64,000 nucleotides of DNA from Chara braunii (GCA_003427395.1 BFEA01000032.1:1785921-1849920); one strand, 5' to 3'; positions 35,320 through 47,030 are shown, counted from the first letter of the stretch. The notes: generated from the letters alone by a model not told the origin. Numbers and translations: made by a program.

Positions 35320-37080
35320 GCGATTATCACTTGTTCCGATAGTTGACGTGACATTGTCCACGCTGTCTACATGAGGTGACTGGTTGAGAGGAGGGGGAAG
35401 ATCGGGATCTGTAGTTAAAGGAGAACAGGTACTCACTTGGGTTGAAGTTGATACTAAAATCTGAAATGTTTTCATGGTCTTCATGAGATCGAGTGCCACG
35501 TAGCACTTCCGTGTGTGATCAGGAATATATTTACTATCATTGTTGATGTTGAGAGGGAAGAAGCCCGGAGAAGGAGAGGGTTCAAAAGGGATTACTATAT
35601 AAATCTTAATTTTCTCCTTTGTCTGTTCCCCCTCCACCCTGTTCTATGGATGATAACAAGATACTGTTTGAGATATTTCTTCATGTGTTGGAGACTTTGT
35701 TGCAGATGCTGACTCTACAGGTATTTGACGACTTCTGAGTATCTGCCAAACAAAGTTCATTACATAATTATCAAAATTGATAAAAACTGTTAAACGACGT
35801 TAATTAAAAAATTTGTTTTGTTAAAAAAAAACAAATGTTTTGTAATGTATAACCATTTAGCTTCGTTCCAAAATTCAAAATTTTAAGTATTACGGACTTG
35901 TGCTAATTACATTGTATGCACGTGCGCTACAAAACTCTAGGTACCAAAACCCTTCTTAATTTTGATTGGGTTCTATCTTTTCCTCATTATATCTTATGAT
36001 CCGACCGCTTGTGGGGACCAATCGTCCGGAGTGAAGTTGTTCGTTTCTGCGATACGAAAATTTAGAGACGGTCAGGGTTAAAAATTCTTGCTCGAGTAAA
36101 TTTTTACAATTTTTCAAAATTTAATTCATTAATTGAAGGTTTTTTTTTTTTTTTTTAACTCGAAATGTAACTTATTTTAGGGGAAGCACACCGGGGGTGG
36201 ATATATTCGAAAGACTTTTTTCGAAATTTTGAGTCATTTCCCTCGCAAAATCGATATACGAAACTCTCAAAAAAGAATAAAACGTATCAAATAATTTAAA
36301 AATTTAAATAAAAAATTTCCTTAAAGTTTTAAAAATAACGAATTAAATATTAAAAATTAAAAATAAAATCAAATAAAATTCGTTTTATATTTATGATCGG
36401 TTGGTAAATCACCTTTTTGATAATAACCAGATTGGAGGGAACTTCCAATATTCGTCAAATAGTGCACATGCCTTTTGTTTGAACATTTTTTAAAAAAGGC
36501 ATGTAGGCTGTATTTAAACCGGAATTTCGACACCTTTTCCTTTCTAGTTTTGTCTAGATTTTGTTTAGCACAGACCGGATGGGGAGATTAGTGCAGCTTC
36601 GGGCCGACTCCGAACCATAAGGGCTCATAACCCACGGCAAGAGATCAATGATTAGGCCACCTTGGCGCCTTTTTAATAGTCCTTTCGTTACTTTTCTATG
36701 TTAATGTCTCTTAATGTTTTCTCACTTGCCGATTTCTAACTATTCTGAGTCCTCCTCTCATACGATAGTCATCAGTTGGAGGGTTTCCCATCCTGCCCAC
36801 CGAACACGATTATAAGTACTTTAGTCCGCTTAAATAATTGGGTCAGAGTTAGCATCCGAATTGGGGTCACCTAATAGTTCAAAGAGGGAGAGATATCAAT
36901 AGGTCCGGGTTGCTAGCCCTTTCAGACAACTCTCACATTAGGTCTGCGTTCTATCTCACCATGGTGGATAAGAGAGCATCCTAGACTGTGCCAACAGATC
37001 CAGTAGGATAAAGACTTGAGGGAGTGGTTCATCATAGGTCCGGACTGGATGAGAAATTCCAGTCAGTTTAACGTTCGTCA
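35320..37080. other. AT-rich stretch without a recognisable gene
   Basis: 35740-36520 is strongly AT-rich with homopolymer runs (T17 at about 36140). From 36560 composition returns to average. TTGGGTCAGAGTTAGC at about 36838 loosely resembles a tRNA-Met primer-binding site (TGGTATCAGAGC) and precedes the gag remnant below, so an LTR end near 36838 is possible. Confidence 0.4.
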
Positions 37081-37283
37081 AGTGTGAAACACAGAGTTGT
37101 AACTCTGAGGATTGTTGGACAGTCCTACTCGGGTTTATTCATTACGTCCGGGTTCGAGAGGAGACGCTTACGCCAGGTATGGAGTTATAGACCAAAGGAG
37201 TTCAGACAGATACGGAAGAGTACCACCCGTCACGAGCTCAAGTTTTTCACTAGCTTAAGGAACGCTTCAGACAGGCTTCACTG

Positions 37284-38453
37284 ATGTGTGAGAACTTGAA
37301 CGACGACGGGAAACCAAAAGCGACTGACATATCTCATGCTATTAACCCGACCCAGTCAGTGGTTGATGTGCGAGAGAGGAGTATGATGGAATCCACCATG
37401 ATAGACCGAGGAGAAGAGTACCGCCCGAGATCGCCTAATCAGAGGTGTAAGGAGAGAAGAGAGAATCATTGTAGAGATGATTGGTGAGATCGGTACGAGA
37501 AAGAGAAGGGATGCGATAGAGACAGAGACAGATATAACAGTCCGCCTCGACGTTTCTTCGATCCGGAGACTTGGGAGATTTATACTCTTCCTTTTGAGAG
37601 GCGAAACATATATATTATATCACATCAAGCCCCAAAGCTTGATACCAAACCTCTCATCTTCAAAGCATATAGGATTTCATATTACTTAGAGAAGTGGAAG
37701 GGGCATGCATATCATAATTAATGGACAGAGGATAAGATTATCGACAACTTCCTGTTCAACTCTGAACCGAGCCTAGGCAAGGAGATAAAGTGTGTGAGAC
37801 CAATGGACCGATGCTGGAAGACTTACAAAAAAAATTTATATAAGTTTTTCAAGCATGAAGATATTGGGTACTCTATCAAAGACGTGGAGAAGCTGAGGTA
37901 CGAAGAGGATGATAATGTTTTAGCGTTCGGGAGAAGGTTTGAGAAGATATCGAATACTCTGGTGGCAAAGAAGAAGTTGTCGGAGGTTGACAAATGTACC
38001 ATTTTCACCAGTCAACTGTCAAAGGGGAAGCAAAAGGAGATTTAGAGAGAACTTTCACACGATCGGCTTGAATTTTCGACGGTTTTCAACCTGGCTATAA
38101 GGGCCGACACTGACGAGTATAAGGACATGGTCTGAACTGCACTGCGCCACAGGGAGAATCTCCGGTCGTCTTCGTGTCCTTCCAGTGTAAAGATGTGTGT
38201 AGATTTTTATGATAGGCCTTGGGCAGACCACCGATACCCCCTTGATGGACCTGAAGAGGGACGAACAAACATCAAAGACGATTCGGATCTAAGAGAGATG
38301 ATTAAGGGCTTGACTCGACAGGTCGTCAGAATAGAGGCGGGGACGGGGATTGTTGGTTATCAGGGGAGGAACGGTCCGTCGAACTCGCTGAGGTGCGATC
38401 GAGTTAAGACTGGTTCGCCGTACTCGTTGAGGTGGGATAATCGAGACTCATGA
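37284..38453 (+). pseudogene. Orphan retroelement gag remnant
   Basis: One frame from 37284 to 38453, broken by TGA 37485, TAA 37719, TAG 38043 and TGA near 38133. It has an Arg/Asp-rich start (RDRDRY-like), then KLDTKPLIFKAYRISYYLEKWKG and a helical segment (37794-38045) with VEKLRYEEDDNVLAFGRRFE and DKCTIFTSQLSKGKQKEI, which fits a retroelement capsid. A basic, Gly/Arg-rich tail follows. No protease or RT follows; tandem repeats begin within 60 bp. It is not obviously the same family as elements 1 or B/C. Confidence 0.5.
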
Positions 38454-38504
38454 CCGTAAAGAGACGAGGAGGACATAAATCATCAGACACTAACCATTTT
38501 ATCC

Positions 38505-39340
38505 ATTCTTTCACTCCCATGTAAATCGTCAATTTCTATTTTGTGATTTCATGTATGACAGTAATTTCACTCACTCTCCCTTCACTTTCTCTCAATTTTT
38601 TCATTTGGTAGTAAATCACAACTTTGGTTTGTGCTCATTCTAGTATTTTGGATGATCTTCCACTCTTGTTTTGTCCATTCCTTCACTCCCATGTAAATCG
38701 CCACTTTCCATTTTGTGATTTCATTCGTGAGTCTCCCTGCATTTTCTGTCAATTTCTTCACTCGGTAGTAAATCACAAATTTTGTTTTTGCTCATTCAAA
38801 TATTTTGGATGATCTTTCACTCTTGTTTTGTCCATTTCTTCACTTCCATGTAAATCGTCATTTTTAATTTTGTTATTTTATGCATGAGAGTGAGTTTCAC
38901 TAATTTTTCCTTCGCGTTCTTTCCATTTTTTCACTTGGTAGTAAATCGCACCTTTGGTTTGTGCTCATTCTAGTGTTGTGGATGATCGTTCACTCTTTCT
39001 TTGTTAATTCTTTTGCTCCCATGTAAATCACCAGTTCCCATTTTATGATTTCATGCATGAAACTCACTCTCCCTACACTTTCTTTCCATTTCTTCACCTT
39101 GTAGTAGATCGCAACTTTGGTTTGTGCTTATTCTAGTGTTTTGGATTATCCTTCAAGCTTGTTTTATCCATTATTTCACTCCTATGTGAATTGTCACTTT
39201 CCATTCGGTGATTTCATGCATGAGAGTGAGTTCAATTTACTCTTCCTTCATTTTCTCTCAATTTCTTCACTTAGTAGTGAATCGCAGTTTTGGTCTGTGC
39301 TCATTTTAAGTGTTTAGATAATCTTGCACTCATGCCTTGT
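38505..39340. repeat. Tandem repeat of about 157-173 bp, five copies
   Basis: TTTGTCCATTCCTTCACTCCCATGTAAATCG recurs in variants, with the TCACTCCCAT anchor at 38511, 38683, 38840, 39013 and 39176. The segment CACTCTTGTTTTGTCCATTCC is shared with the 91-bp array that follows, so the two arrays are related. Confidence 0.85.
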
Positions 39341-40565
39341 CAATTCCTTGCACTTGGTGGTAGTCCGATTCATCCTTGGTTGTTCCATCAGGCTTATGCA
39401 GGGGTTTTCCCTTTCAAACTCATGCTTTGTCAATTCCTTGCACTTGGTGACAATCTGATTCTTCCCTAGCTGTTCAACTTATGATATGCATGAGTTTTCA
39501 TTTGTCACACTCATGTTTTGTCCATTCCTTGCACTTGGTGGTAGTCCGATTTATCCTTGGTTGTGCCACTAGTCTTACGCATGTGTTTTCCTTTGTCATA
39601 CTCATGCTCTGTTCATTCCTTGCACTTGGTGACAGTCCGATTCTTCCCTAGCTGTTCAACTTGTGATATGCATGAGTTTTTCGTTGTCACACTCATGTTT
39701 TGTCAATTCCTTGCACTTGGTGGTAGTCCAATTCATTCTTGTTTGTTCCACTAGTTTTAGGCATGTGTTTTTACTTCCCAAACTCATGCTTTGCCCATTC
39801 CTTACACTTGGTGATAGTGTTATTCTTCCCTAGTTGTTCAATTTGTGATATGCATGTGTTTTCCCTTGTCACACTCATGCTTTGTCCATAACTTGCACTT
39901 GGTGATAGTTCGATTATTCCCTAGCTGTTCAACTTGTGTGGAGCATGTGTTTTCCCCTATCACAGTCGTGCTTTGTTCATTCCTTGCACTTTGTGATATT
40001 CCGATTCCTCCCTAGCTGTTCAACCTGTGAAATGCATGTGTTTTCCCTCGTCACACTCTTGGTTTGTTTGTCTTATGCACTTGGTAATAGTCTGATTCTT
40101 CCCTAGCTGTTCAATTTGTGATATGCATGAGTTTTCCCTTGTCACACTCATGCTTTGTCTATTCTTTGCACTTAGTGATAGTCTGATTCTTCCCAAGCTG
40201 TTCAACTTGTGATATGCATGTGTTTTCTCTTGTCGCACTCATGCTTTGTCAATTCCTTGCACTTGGTGATAGTCTGATTCTTCCTTAGCTGTTCAACTTG
40301 TGATATGCATCTATTTTTCTTTGTCACACTTGCGTTTTTTCCATTCCTTGCACTTGGCGATAATCCGATTCTTCCCTAGCTATTCAACTTGTGTGGAGCA
40401 TGTGTTTTCCTTGTCAGTCTCATGCTTTGCTCATTTCTTGCACTTGGTGATTGTCCGATTCCTCCCTAGTTGTTCAACCTGTGAAATGAATATGTTTTTC
40501 CTCGTCACACTTCTGTTTTGTCTGTCTCCTGCACTTGGTGATAGTCAAATTCTTCCCTAGTTAAT
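39340..40565. repeat. 91-bp satellite, array 4 (about 13 copies)
   Basis: The unit is TTGTCCATTCCTTGCACTTG, GTGATAGTCCGATTCTTCCC, TAGCTGTTCAACTTGTGATA, TGCATGAGTTTTCCCTTGTC, ACACTCATGC. [GA]CACTTGG falls at 39531, 39622, 39713 and 39804, exactly 91 bp apart. CACTTGGTGATAGTCCGAT has a weak resemblance to CACTTCGGGATACTTCGGT of array 2. Confidence 0.93.
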
Positions 40566-41394
40566 CAACTTCACACATACATGGCCTAGCGAGATCCCCG
40601 TGTTCTTATCGAACGTGGTAAATAGAAGAAAAGAAAAAGGGCGGTGTTTTCTTTACTAGGACTACTTTTGCTGTTGTTGCTGTTTATAATAATGTTGTTG
40701 TTGTTGTTGTTGTTTATAATAATGTTGTTGCAGCTGCTGATGCCTAACCAAGCCCCTTGCTAGTGCTGCTCTAGCTGAAAAGTCGACGACAAAACTACGG
40801 AGCACAGGCCGCTCCGAAAAAAGGGACTAAGGGGCCAATGCGACCTGGGGACACTTCTGGCCAATTCCGCCAAACCAAGGATATGGGGGCTGATAATTCT
40901 CAGACCTCATATCCTAAACACAGACAGATGACCTGCAGAACCTGAAGGTCATCTGAGTCCATTTTCCTCCAAAAACGGAAAATGGACTTTACCGAAGTGT
41001 TCGCCTTAATACCCGAACGACGCCCGAAAACGGGCAAGTGAGGGCAAACGGCAACGGAATCACTTCAAATTTTAGAGGGGTCTCCCATAGGGTACAAACA
41101 GAGAGTCCACCAAATTAGGACTGATTCTGATATCGTTTGGGTAGGAAACGCTAAACTGCGTTTTTTGGTTTTCCCTCCTTAGTTTAAAACGACAAAAATC
41201 TGCAAAATCAACGAAATCTGCAAATCTGCAGATCTGCAAAGACTGTGTTTTCTAAAATCTGGGTTCTTTGCAAGTCTGCGTTTTCTGCATATCTGTTGTA
41301 GGATTAGTTGTTGCAAGTCTGAACTTTTTGAAATCCGGAACTAGGGATAACTTAGGGAGGCGGAGCCGGACGCTGAGAGTAGGACGAAATATCT
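40566..41394. other. Stretch without a recognisable gene, with (TTG)n
   Basis: (TTG)n at 40671-40735 contains a duplicated TTTATAATAATGTTGTTG. At 41190-41300 'tctgcaaa' recurs several times. It separates the 91-bp array from the second 54-bp array. Confidence 0.5.
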
Positions 41395-41845
41395 TACTCT
41401 TCACACCATCTTCCTCCTCGATCTTCTTCACCCCACATCCACCATTGTCAACCACCTCACACTATCTCCCTCCTCCATTTTCTTCATTCATCCACCATAG
41501 CCAATCGCCTCACACCATCGTCCTCCTTCATCTTCTTCATCTATCTACCATAGCCAAACCACCTCCCATCATCTTCCTCCTCCATTTTCTTCACTCATCC
41601 ACAATATCCAACCACCTCACACTATCTCCCTCCTCCATCTTCTTCATCCATCCACCATAACCAACCACCTCACACCATCTTCCTCCTCCATCTTCTTCAT
41701 CTATCCACCATAACCAACCACCTCACACCATCCTCCTCCTCCATCTTCTTCATCCACCCACCATAGCCGACCACCTCACACCATCATCATCCTCCATCAT
41801 CCTCAATCATCCTCCATATCCAACCACCTCACACCCTCTTCCCCC
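41395..41845. repeat. Second 54-bp-type C-rich satellite (about 8 copies)
   Basis: Units of about 53-60 bp contain CATCTTCCTCCTCCATCTTC, TTCATCCATCCACCATAGCC and AACCACCTCACAC. This matches the 54-bp array at 19998-21850 in the CTTCCTCCTCCATC, CCACCATAGCC and ACCACC blocks, with TTCTTC replacing ACCCAC. Confidence 0.88.
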
Positions 41846-41942
41846 TTCATCTTGCTCACCAACTAAAGACCATGACCAAGGGGAACAAATAAGTTAGGTG
41901 TAGATAGAGAACCAAGTAGGGGATAAGTTGATTACAAGTGGG

Positions 41943-41946
<4 letters not shown>

Positions 41947-41979
<33 letters not shown>
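41947..41979. repeat. (CT)n microsatellite
   Basis: An uninterrupted CT run follows the second 54-bp-type array, mirroring 21971-22012. Confidence 0.95.
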
Positions 41980-41982
<3 letters not shown>

Positions 41983-43258
41983 CACATCTTCCTCCTTCAC
42001 CGCCGCCTCCCTCTTCCCGTCGGCGCCCTTCTCCCACATTCGAAAGCCTTGGCCTTACCTTTTCCCCTTCTACCCTCTTGGCGTATAACTAACTCTTCCC
42101 CCACTCACTTGTTACATTGTTAGGGAACGAACGGTGAAAGGAATCTGTCCTCACTTGGCGAAGAAAGTGGGCAAGAAGAGGGTTGTCGGCCCTTTGTGCT
42201 GCCAAGAACGAAAGGAAATGACACTTAAGGAATTGGAAGGAGGCAAGTCCGGAAAGCGACTAAAGAAAGTTAGTACTCAAAGCAAGGTCAGTTGACTCAA
42301 CCACTATCCGACTGCATGACTAAGGGAAGGGATTGGCCTGGACTAAGGAAGGAAAAGGAAAGCACAAAGGGCTAAGGAAAAGGGAACTTAGTTTTATGGG
42401 AGAGATTGTGTGTTGATCCCATGTGGGGGATGCTTTTTATAAATTGTGTTGAATGCGCAGGTTAGTAGCCTAAGGAGTCATTGAGCGGGATTGGGTCACG
42501 GGTATATCGGCCGACAAAGAGAAAAGGGGGTTGAGGTTAAACGGGTTGTGGTCTTAACCCCTCGCCCTCGAATGAGTTCTTGAAGCATGTCTGTGCAAAG
42601 CAAAGTCGGCTGTAAAAAACTGCAAAGACATAAGGCGGTCGAGAAGGCCGCCTATATTAAAATTAAAAATTTGAGCGTGTATGTGGGATGAGACTCTGAA
42701 AAGACTAAGGGGTGTACAGGACGAATGCAAACGACAAAAGAAAACCATGCATGATGTATGCGACAACAGAAGTCACGGGTAGGATGGCTGAAGAAGGAAG
42801 CAGGCAAAACCCTAGAGAGGCGTAGGGGGATCGTGGGACATGGTCTACGGGCCGAGCCGAAGGGTGGCCGCAAACCCAACAAGGCTTTAAGGACTCCCCA
42901 CTTAGTGAATGCATGCGTGGCCCAAGGAAAATGTTTAGCCTACGCATAAAAGAAGACGGACTTTCAATAAACTCCCTAGACTGCTTGACTATTGGAAGAA
43001 GCAATTGCATGATAACACCTCAAAGCATCAAGAAAACCCGCGTTTTTACGAAAAGATTGACGAGACTACCATCCAGCGAGAGGGTGGAGCTACATCCCCA
43101 ATGTCAAAATCTCTCGCAAAATGGTCCATCCTCATCCATCTTAAAGCACTAGGTAGGGTTGCCCCTGTGACGAACGTTCCGCGTCCTGAGCATGAGTATG
43201 GGCGGAGCATAGCCAACTGGTACTCGTAGTGGGGTCGACTCATACTCGAAAGTCTAAC
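41980..43258 (+). mobile_element. Leader/LTR-like segment, copy C
   Basis: The most complete of the three leader copies. The first part (42080-42240) matches copy A: CTTGTTACATTGTTAGGG, AACGAACGG, TCTGTCCTCACTTGGCG and GTGCTGCCAAGAACG. From 42322 it matches B as well. Similarity to A ends at CAGGG (about 43256), while B and C continue together into gag. The sequence probably includes an LTR with its 3' end near 43258. ORFs here are unsupported. Confidence 0.72.
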
Positions 43259-45240
43259 AGGGAAGAACGGTACAACGTCATTACATAGAAAGAACAAACA
43301 GAGAAGTTAAGCTTAGTAAAACATTTGTTTCCTTGTATTTGTTTTGAATAATTCTTGTTGTAGATGTTGCGTCCGTCGTGTAATTTATTTTTGTCTTCTA
43401 ATTTTATTTATTGTCCGACATCTGCACATTTGTCAAAATCAACTCTCTTTGAAAATGTTTGCGTGTCTCTATCTTGACTTGGTTCGTACCGCGTCTTTTC
43501 TTCTTCACTCTACTTACCGTCTTTGTTGATGAAGAGGGAGTGAAACTGAAAACCCGTTGTCATATTGATGCAAGCAGGCAGACGTTGGTCAGCCTCCTTC
43601 GCCGACTTCTTTGTGAGATACACGGTGTCGGTCCAGATGTCGACACGTTCAAAGACAAATCAATCTGTGTGATGCCGAAAAAGTTTTGCAGGTCGTTGAG
43701 ACTGCCGTTCAGATGATGAAAACAGGCACGAGGGTCGAAGACCTTATTAAGCAAGGACGATTGATCCTTGATCAATATGTCGTCGAAAACTTTGAAAAAA
43801 TTGACCAGAAAGAAAAACAAAAAAAAAAGGAAGAAAGAGCAAAAAAAACGGAACCACAATTGTATGTGGAAATAATGGAGGAAAATGTCAAACAATTGAA
43901 AGATACATTAAGAGAAGAGAGAAGGAAAATTGAAGAGTACAAGAGATGGAAAGAACAACAACAACAGGAAGAAAGAGAGATGAATGAATTGAGGTAAAAG
44001 TTTCATTACGAAGAAGCAGCTAGTGAGGTTGCATCTATTCTTCAGTCGATTATGGTTTACCTTATCTCAAGAAGAAGATTGACAGTAACACCGTCGGTAT
44101 GGAGACAATGATAAGAATGACGAAGGGAAAAAAAAATGTGGTATATGAGGAGGTGGCCAAGATGGGAGAAGACAAGAAGGAAGCCCAAGAGAAATTACTG
44201 AAGGATGCAATGAAACGAGTGATACCCGAGAAACCCGAAGGTTCTAAGAAAAAAACCGAGAGACAACTTGAGAAGCAAGAGTCACCCACTAAAAAGAAAG
44301 AAGAATATGTAAAGGAAGCGGAAAAAACAAAAAAGAAAAAAAATGTTAAAATGGAACTGCCAAAAATGAAACTGCCATTTACGTACAATAACAAGAAGGG
44401 AAAAAACTTGTTGTTGTGGATTGCAAAAATTCTGACCTACGTCGGAACATCACCCGTTGAGCCCGAGAGTTAAATCGCTTTCCCCACATCATGTTCGGGA
44501 GGAGTGGCTAAGGAGTGGGTGCTGGTCGAAGCCAATGCTGCTGGTTTCGAGGATATAAGTGAGTGGGCTAAGACCTTGACATTGAGACAATTTCTCCAAG
44601 AGATTAAAGAAAGATTTTTTGATAAAACGACAACCGATAAGGTTTTCGACGAACTCTTCACCATTGACCAGAAGTGTTGGTCATCGGTTGATTCACTGTC
44701 ACGTGAGGTTGATTTTCTTTTGTACGTACCTGGACTGAATCTGCAAGACAACCAGGTATTGTATATTTACTCACGTGCACTACCCGAGCCCATTCATTGA
44801 CATCTCATGGCGGAATCAAAATCTGCCAAGTATGATTATCGACAGTTTCGCGATCTCGTTGCGCAAAGAGAGCAGATGACCACGCAAGTCAAAGGTACGT
44901 ACGCTTCGGTAGTCAAATCGGGACCGGTTGGTCGGTACGGCAAATAGGTTCTCTAGAGGTAAAAGCGTCAGGATTATATGCTTGTTGTATTTGATGATGA
45001 TGCGGTAGATAAGTTACCTCTTGATAAGTCTGACCGAGGAGGAGGAAATGGCAACACTGAGTCCGGAAAGGGTGGCGTCATTGTTGTCATGACCAACAAG
45101 GGAGGCCAAGGTCAATGGAAGAAGAAGAGGAGGTCACGCTCGTTTCTCGAGCATCCCGACATCGCGTTCGGGAAACCTTGGGAGAAAATGAACATGACCC
45201 GAGAGGAGTGGCAGTCCAAAATGGACAATCGCCAGTGAAC
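43259..45240 (+). pseudogene. Gag region of element C, sister copy of B
   Basis: It follows B base for base with scattered differences. Open pieces are 43459-43716, 43686-43997 (Lys/Glu coiled coil), 44099-44473 (basic linker into PFTYNNKKGKNLLLWI), 44504-44800 (capsid-like LRQFLQEIKERF, FDELFTIDQKCW) and 44978-45238. Frames change at least twice and a TAA at 43995 is shared with B. The similarity stops at 45240, where poly-T and the heptamer repeat begin, so C has no pol. Confidence 0.7.
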
Positions 45241-45339
45241 AAAAATTTTGTTAAAACGGACATTTTTTTTTTTTTGAACGAAATTGAAACTAAAAGATTT
45301 TGCCATATTTTTCTTCATATGTGAAATATTTGTGATAGG

Positions 45340-45510
45340 AAAAGGGGGTAAGGAGTAAGGGGAGGGGGTAAGGGGTAAGGGGTAAGGGGTAGGGTGTAGG
45401 GGATAAGGGGTAAGTGGTAAGGGGTAGGGGGTAAGGGGTAAGGGGTAGAGGGTGAGGGGTAAGGGGTACGGGATAGGGGGTCAGGGGTAAGGGGGAGAGG
45501 AGTAAGAGGT
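45340..45510. repeat. GGGGTAA heptamer repeat (about 22 units, imperfect)
   Basis: Runs of GGGGTAA with variants (GGGGTAG, GGGATAA, GGAGTAA) span about 170 bp. The unit is as long as the plant telomere unit (TTTAGGG) but is not a permutation of it. The G-tracts could form quadruplexes. It marks the point where element C is truncated. Confidence 0.88.
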
Positions 45511-45664
45511 AAGAGATAAGATGTCCTTTCATAAGATGTCATTCTTGCACGACCAGTTACATTTTTCGTGAATCGCACAATTAATCCTCGTTACAGTTAC
45601 AAACTCTTCTTCTCCTATATCACATCTATTTCTGATCACTGCATGGTTATTTCATGTGTCTGAA

Positions 45665-46450
45665 CGTCTTATTGTAAATGGAACAAATTCATCTACTCCG
45701 CAACAGCTACGTCGAAAGCTATCCGGCATCGTAGTTTCTTTGTATCATCTGATGTGAACGTGAATGGTGGAAGAAACCCTTTCGCCAATAGTGATGCATA
45801 TGTCATCATAAACACACTTCACTCGTTGAAGTCACGCTGCTTTGGAATGCCTTCCACTACCCATATATATGGTTGAAGTTTTTTGTGTCAATTTATTGAC
45901 CTTGTTCGACCGATCTCATGTACAAAAATCTTGCGAACCCCCCAACATTCGATGTCAGCGAATTGTAGTACTCAATTTTCATACGCCTAAGGTATGTCAT
46001 TACGAGTGTCCAATGTTGGTTGTGCGCGACGTGGAAAGGAGCAATAATCAAGTCCATGTCGCTAATCACGACCTCTATGAACCACCTACGAACCTTTTCC
46101 TACTCGAACTTCATATCGCTATCGAATAGTCTCGCGAAAAAAAACGAGCTTAGAATTGCTACTCTAGGAATGCGCCCCTTTCTTGTTCTAACCACATTCT
46201 CGTTCTTCAAGTCGCAATTATGGTGCTTGATACGGCATTCATTGTCCAGTGGTACAAGGTTAAGATAAAAACTAACTATCTGCTCATTAAACCAATTTTT
46301 CTCTATCATTAGGAAGCTAAAATCGTTGACTGTCATCGTTAATTCTTCTTTTGTGTCTTCGTTAAACGAACTCGCTATGACGTCTATATTCCCAACTTGC
46401 ACTCGCAATCACATGAGGGCATCCAACTCTTGATCCGTCAACTTCGTTGT
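45665..46450 (-). pseudogene. Ulp1-type (C48) cysteine protease domain, broken
   Basis: On the minus strand, 46408-46100 reads TMTVNDFSFLMIEKNWFNEQIVSFYLNLV, the opening helix of Ulp1/SENP proteases (usually W-L-N-D-E-V-I-N-F-Y), then ILSSFFFARLF. After a TAG (46100-46102) it continues with IIAPFHVAHNQHWTLVM, in which His at 46013-46015 occupies the catalytic His site, and EYYNSL, where Asp is usual. In a shifted frame, VEGIPKQRDFNE is followed by TGA at 45819-45821 in place of the catalytic Cys of the DCGVF motif, then SVFMMTYASLLAKG. Such domains are carried by several plant transposon families. The copy is inactive. Confidence 0.7.
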
Positions 46451-46692
46451 TGCCAAGTGGACGGTCCATCCTTTTTTGCACCTCCGGTTATCCTTCATTG
46501 TCGTTTGCACTTCACATGACAACGCGCCATGCCTTTATGTGAGCTATTGTTTCCTCCCTTCTATTTCTAGTCATGTTTATTGTATTCAATTTGTTGTAGT
46601 AATGTGAATTAGGGCTTACCTTAAACGAGCGGGGTGCTTATAAGAACTAGGAATTTACGTAGTGGAAACCAATACACTACATTATTTTCTTT

Positions 46693-46821
46693 CGTGCACT
46701 TTCATCACTTTCACGAACCGCGTCAAGAGTGTTTTATGACATATCGCACTAATATTTATGATTTACCACACTAATAATCATATTCTTGTTACATTCATCG
46801 CCCGCGCGCGCGTGCGCACGC

Positions 46822-46865
<44 letters not shown>

Positions 46866-47030
46866 ACTTTCATCAACCGCGTCAATAGTGTTTTATCACA
46901 TACCACACTAATATTTATGATATGTCACACTAATAATCATACTCTCGTTAGATTCATCGAGCTCACGCGCGCGCGCGCGAGAGAGAGAGAGAGAGTGACA
47001 GAGAGAGAGAGAGAGAGAGACATTGTAATG
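46693..47030. repeat. Tandem duplication ending in (CG)n(GA)n
   Basis: Two units of about 165 bp share GCACTTTCATCA, CGCGTCAA-AGTGTTTTAT, CACTAATATTTATGAT, CACACTAATAATCATA and GTTA-ATTCATCG. Each closes with alternating CG (46803-46820; 46965-46979) that runs directly into (GA)n. Alternating CG favours Z-DNA. Confidence 0.85.

Noticed and set aside
45340-45510. Interstitial telomere
   Set aside because: GGGGTAA is not a permutation of TTTAGGG or TTTTAGGG; telomere identity is unsupported without knowing the species repeat.
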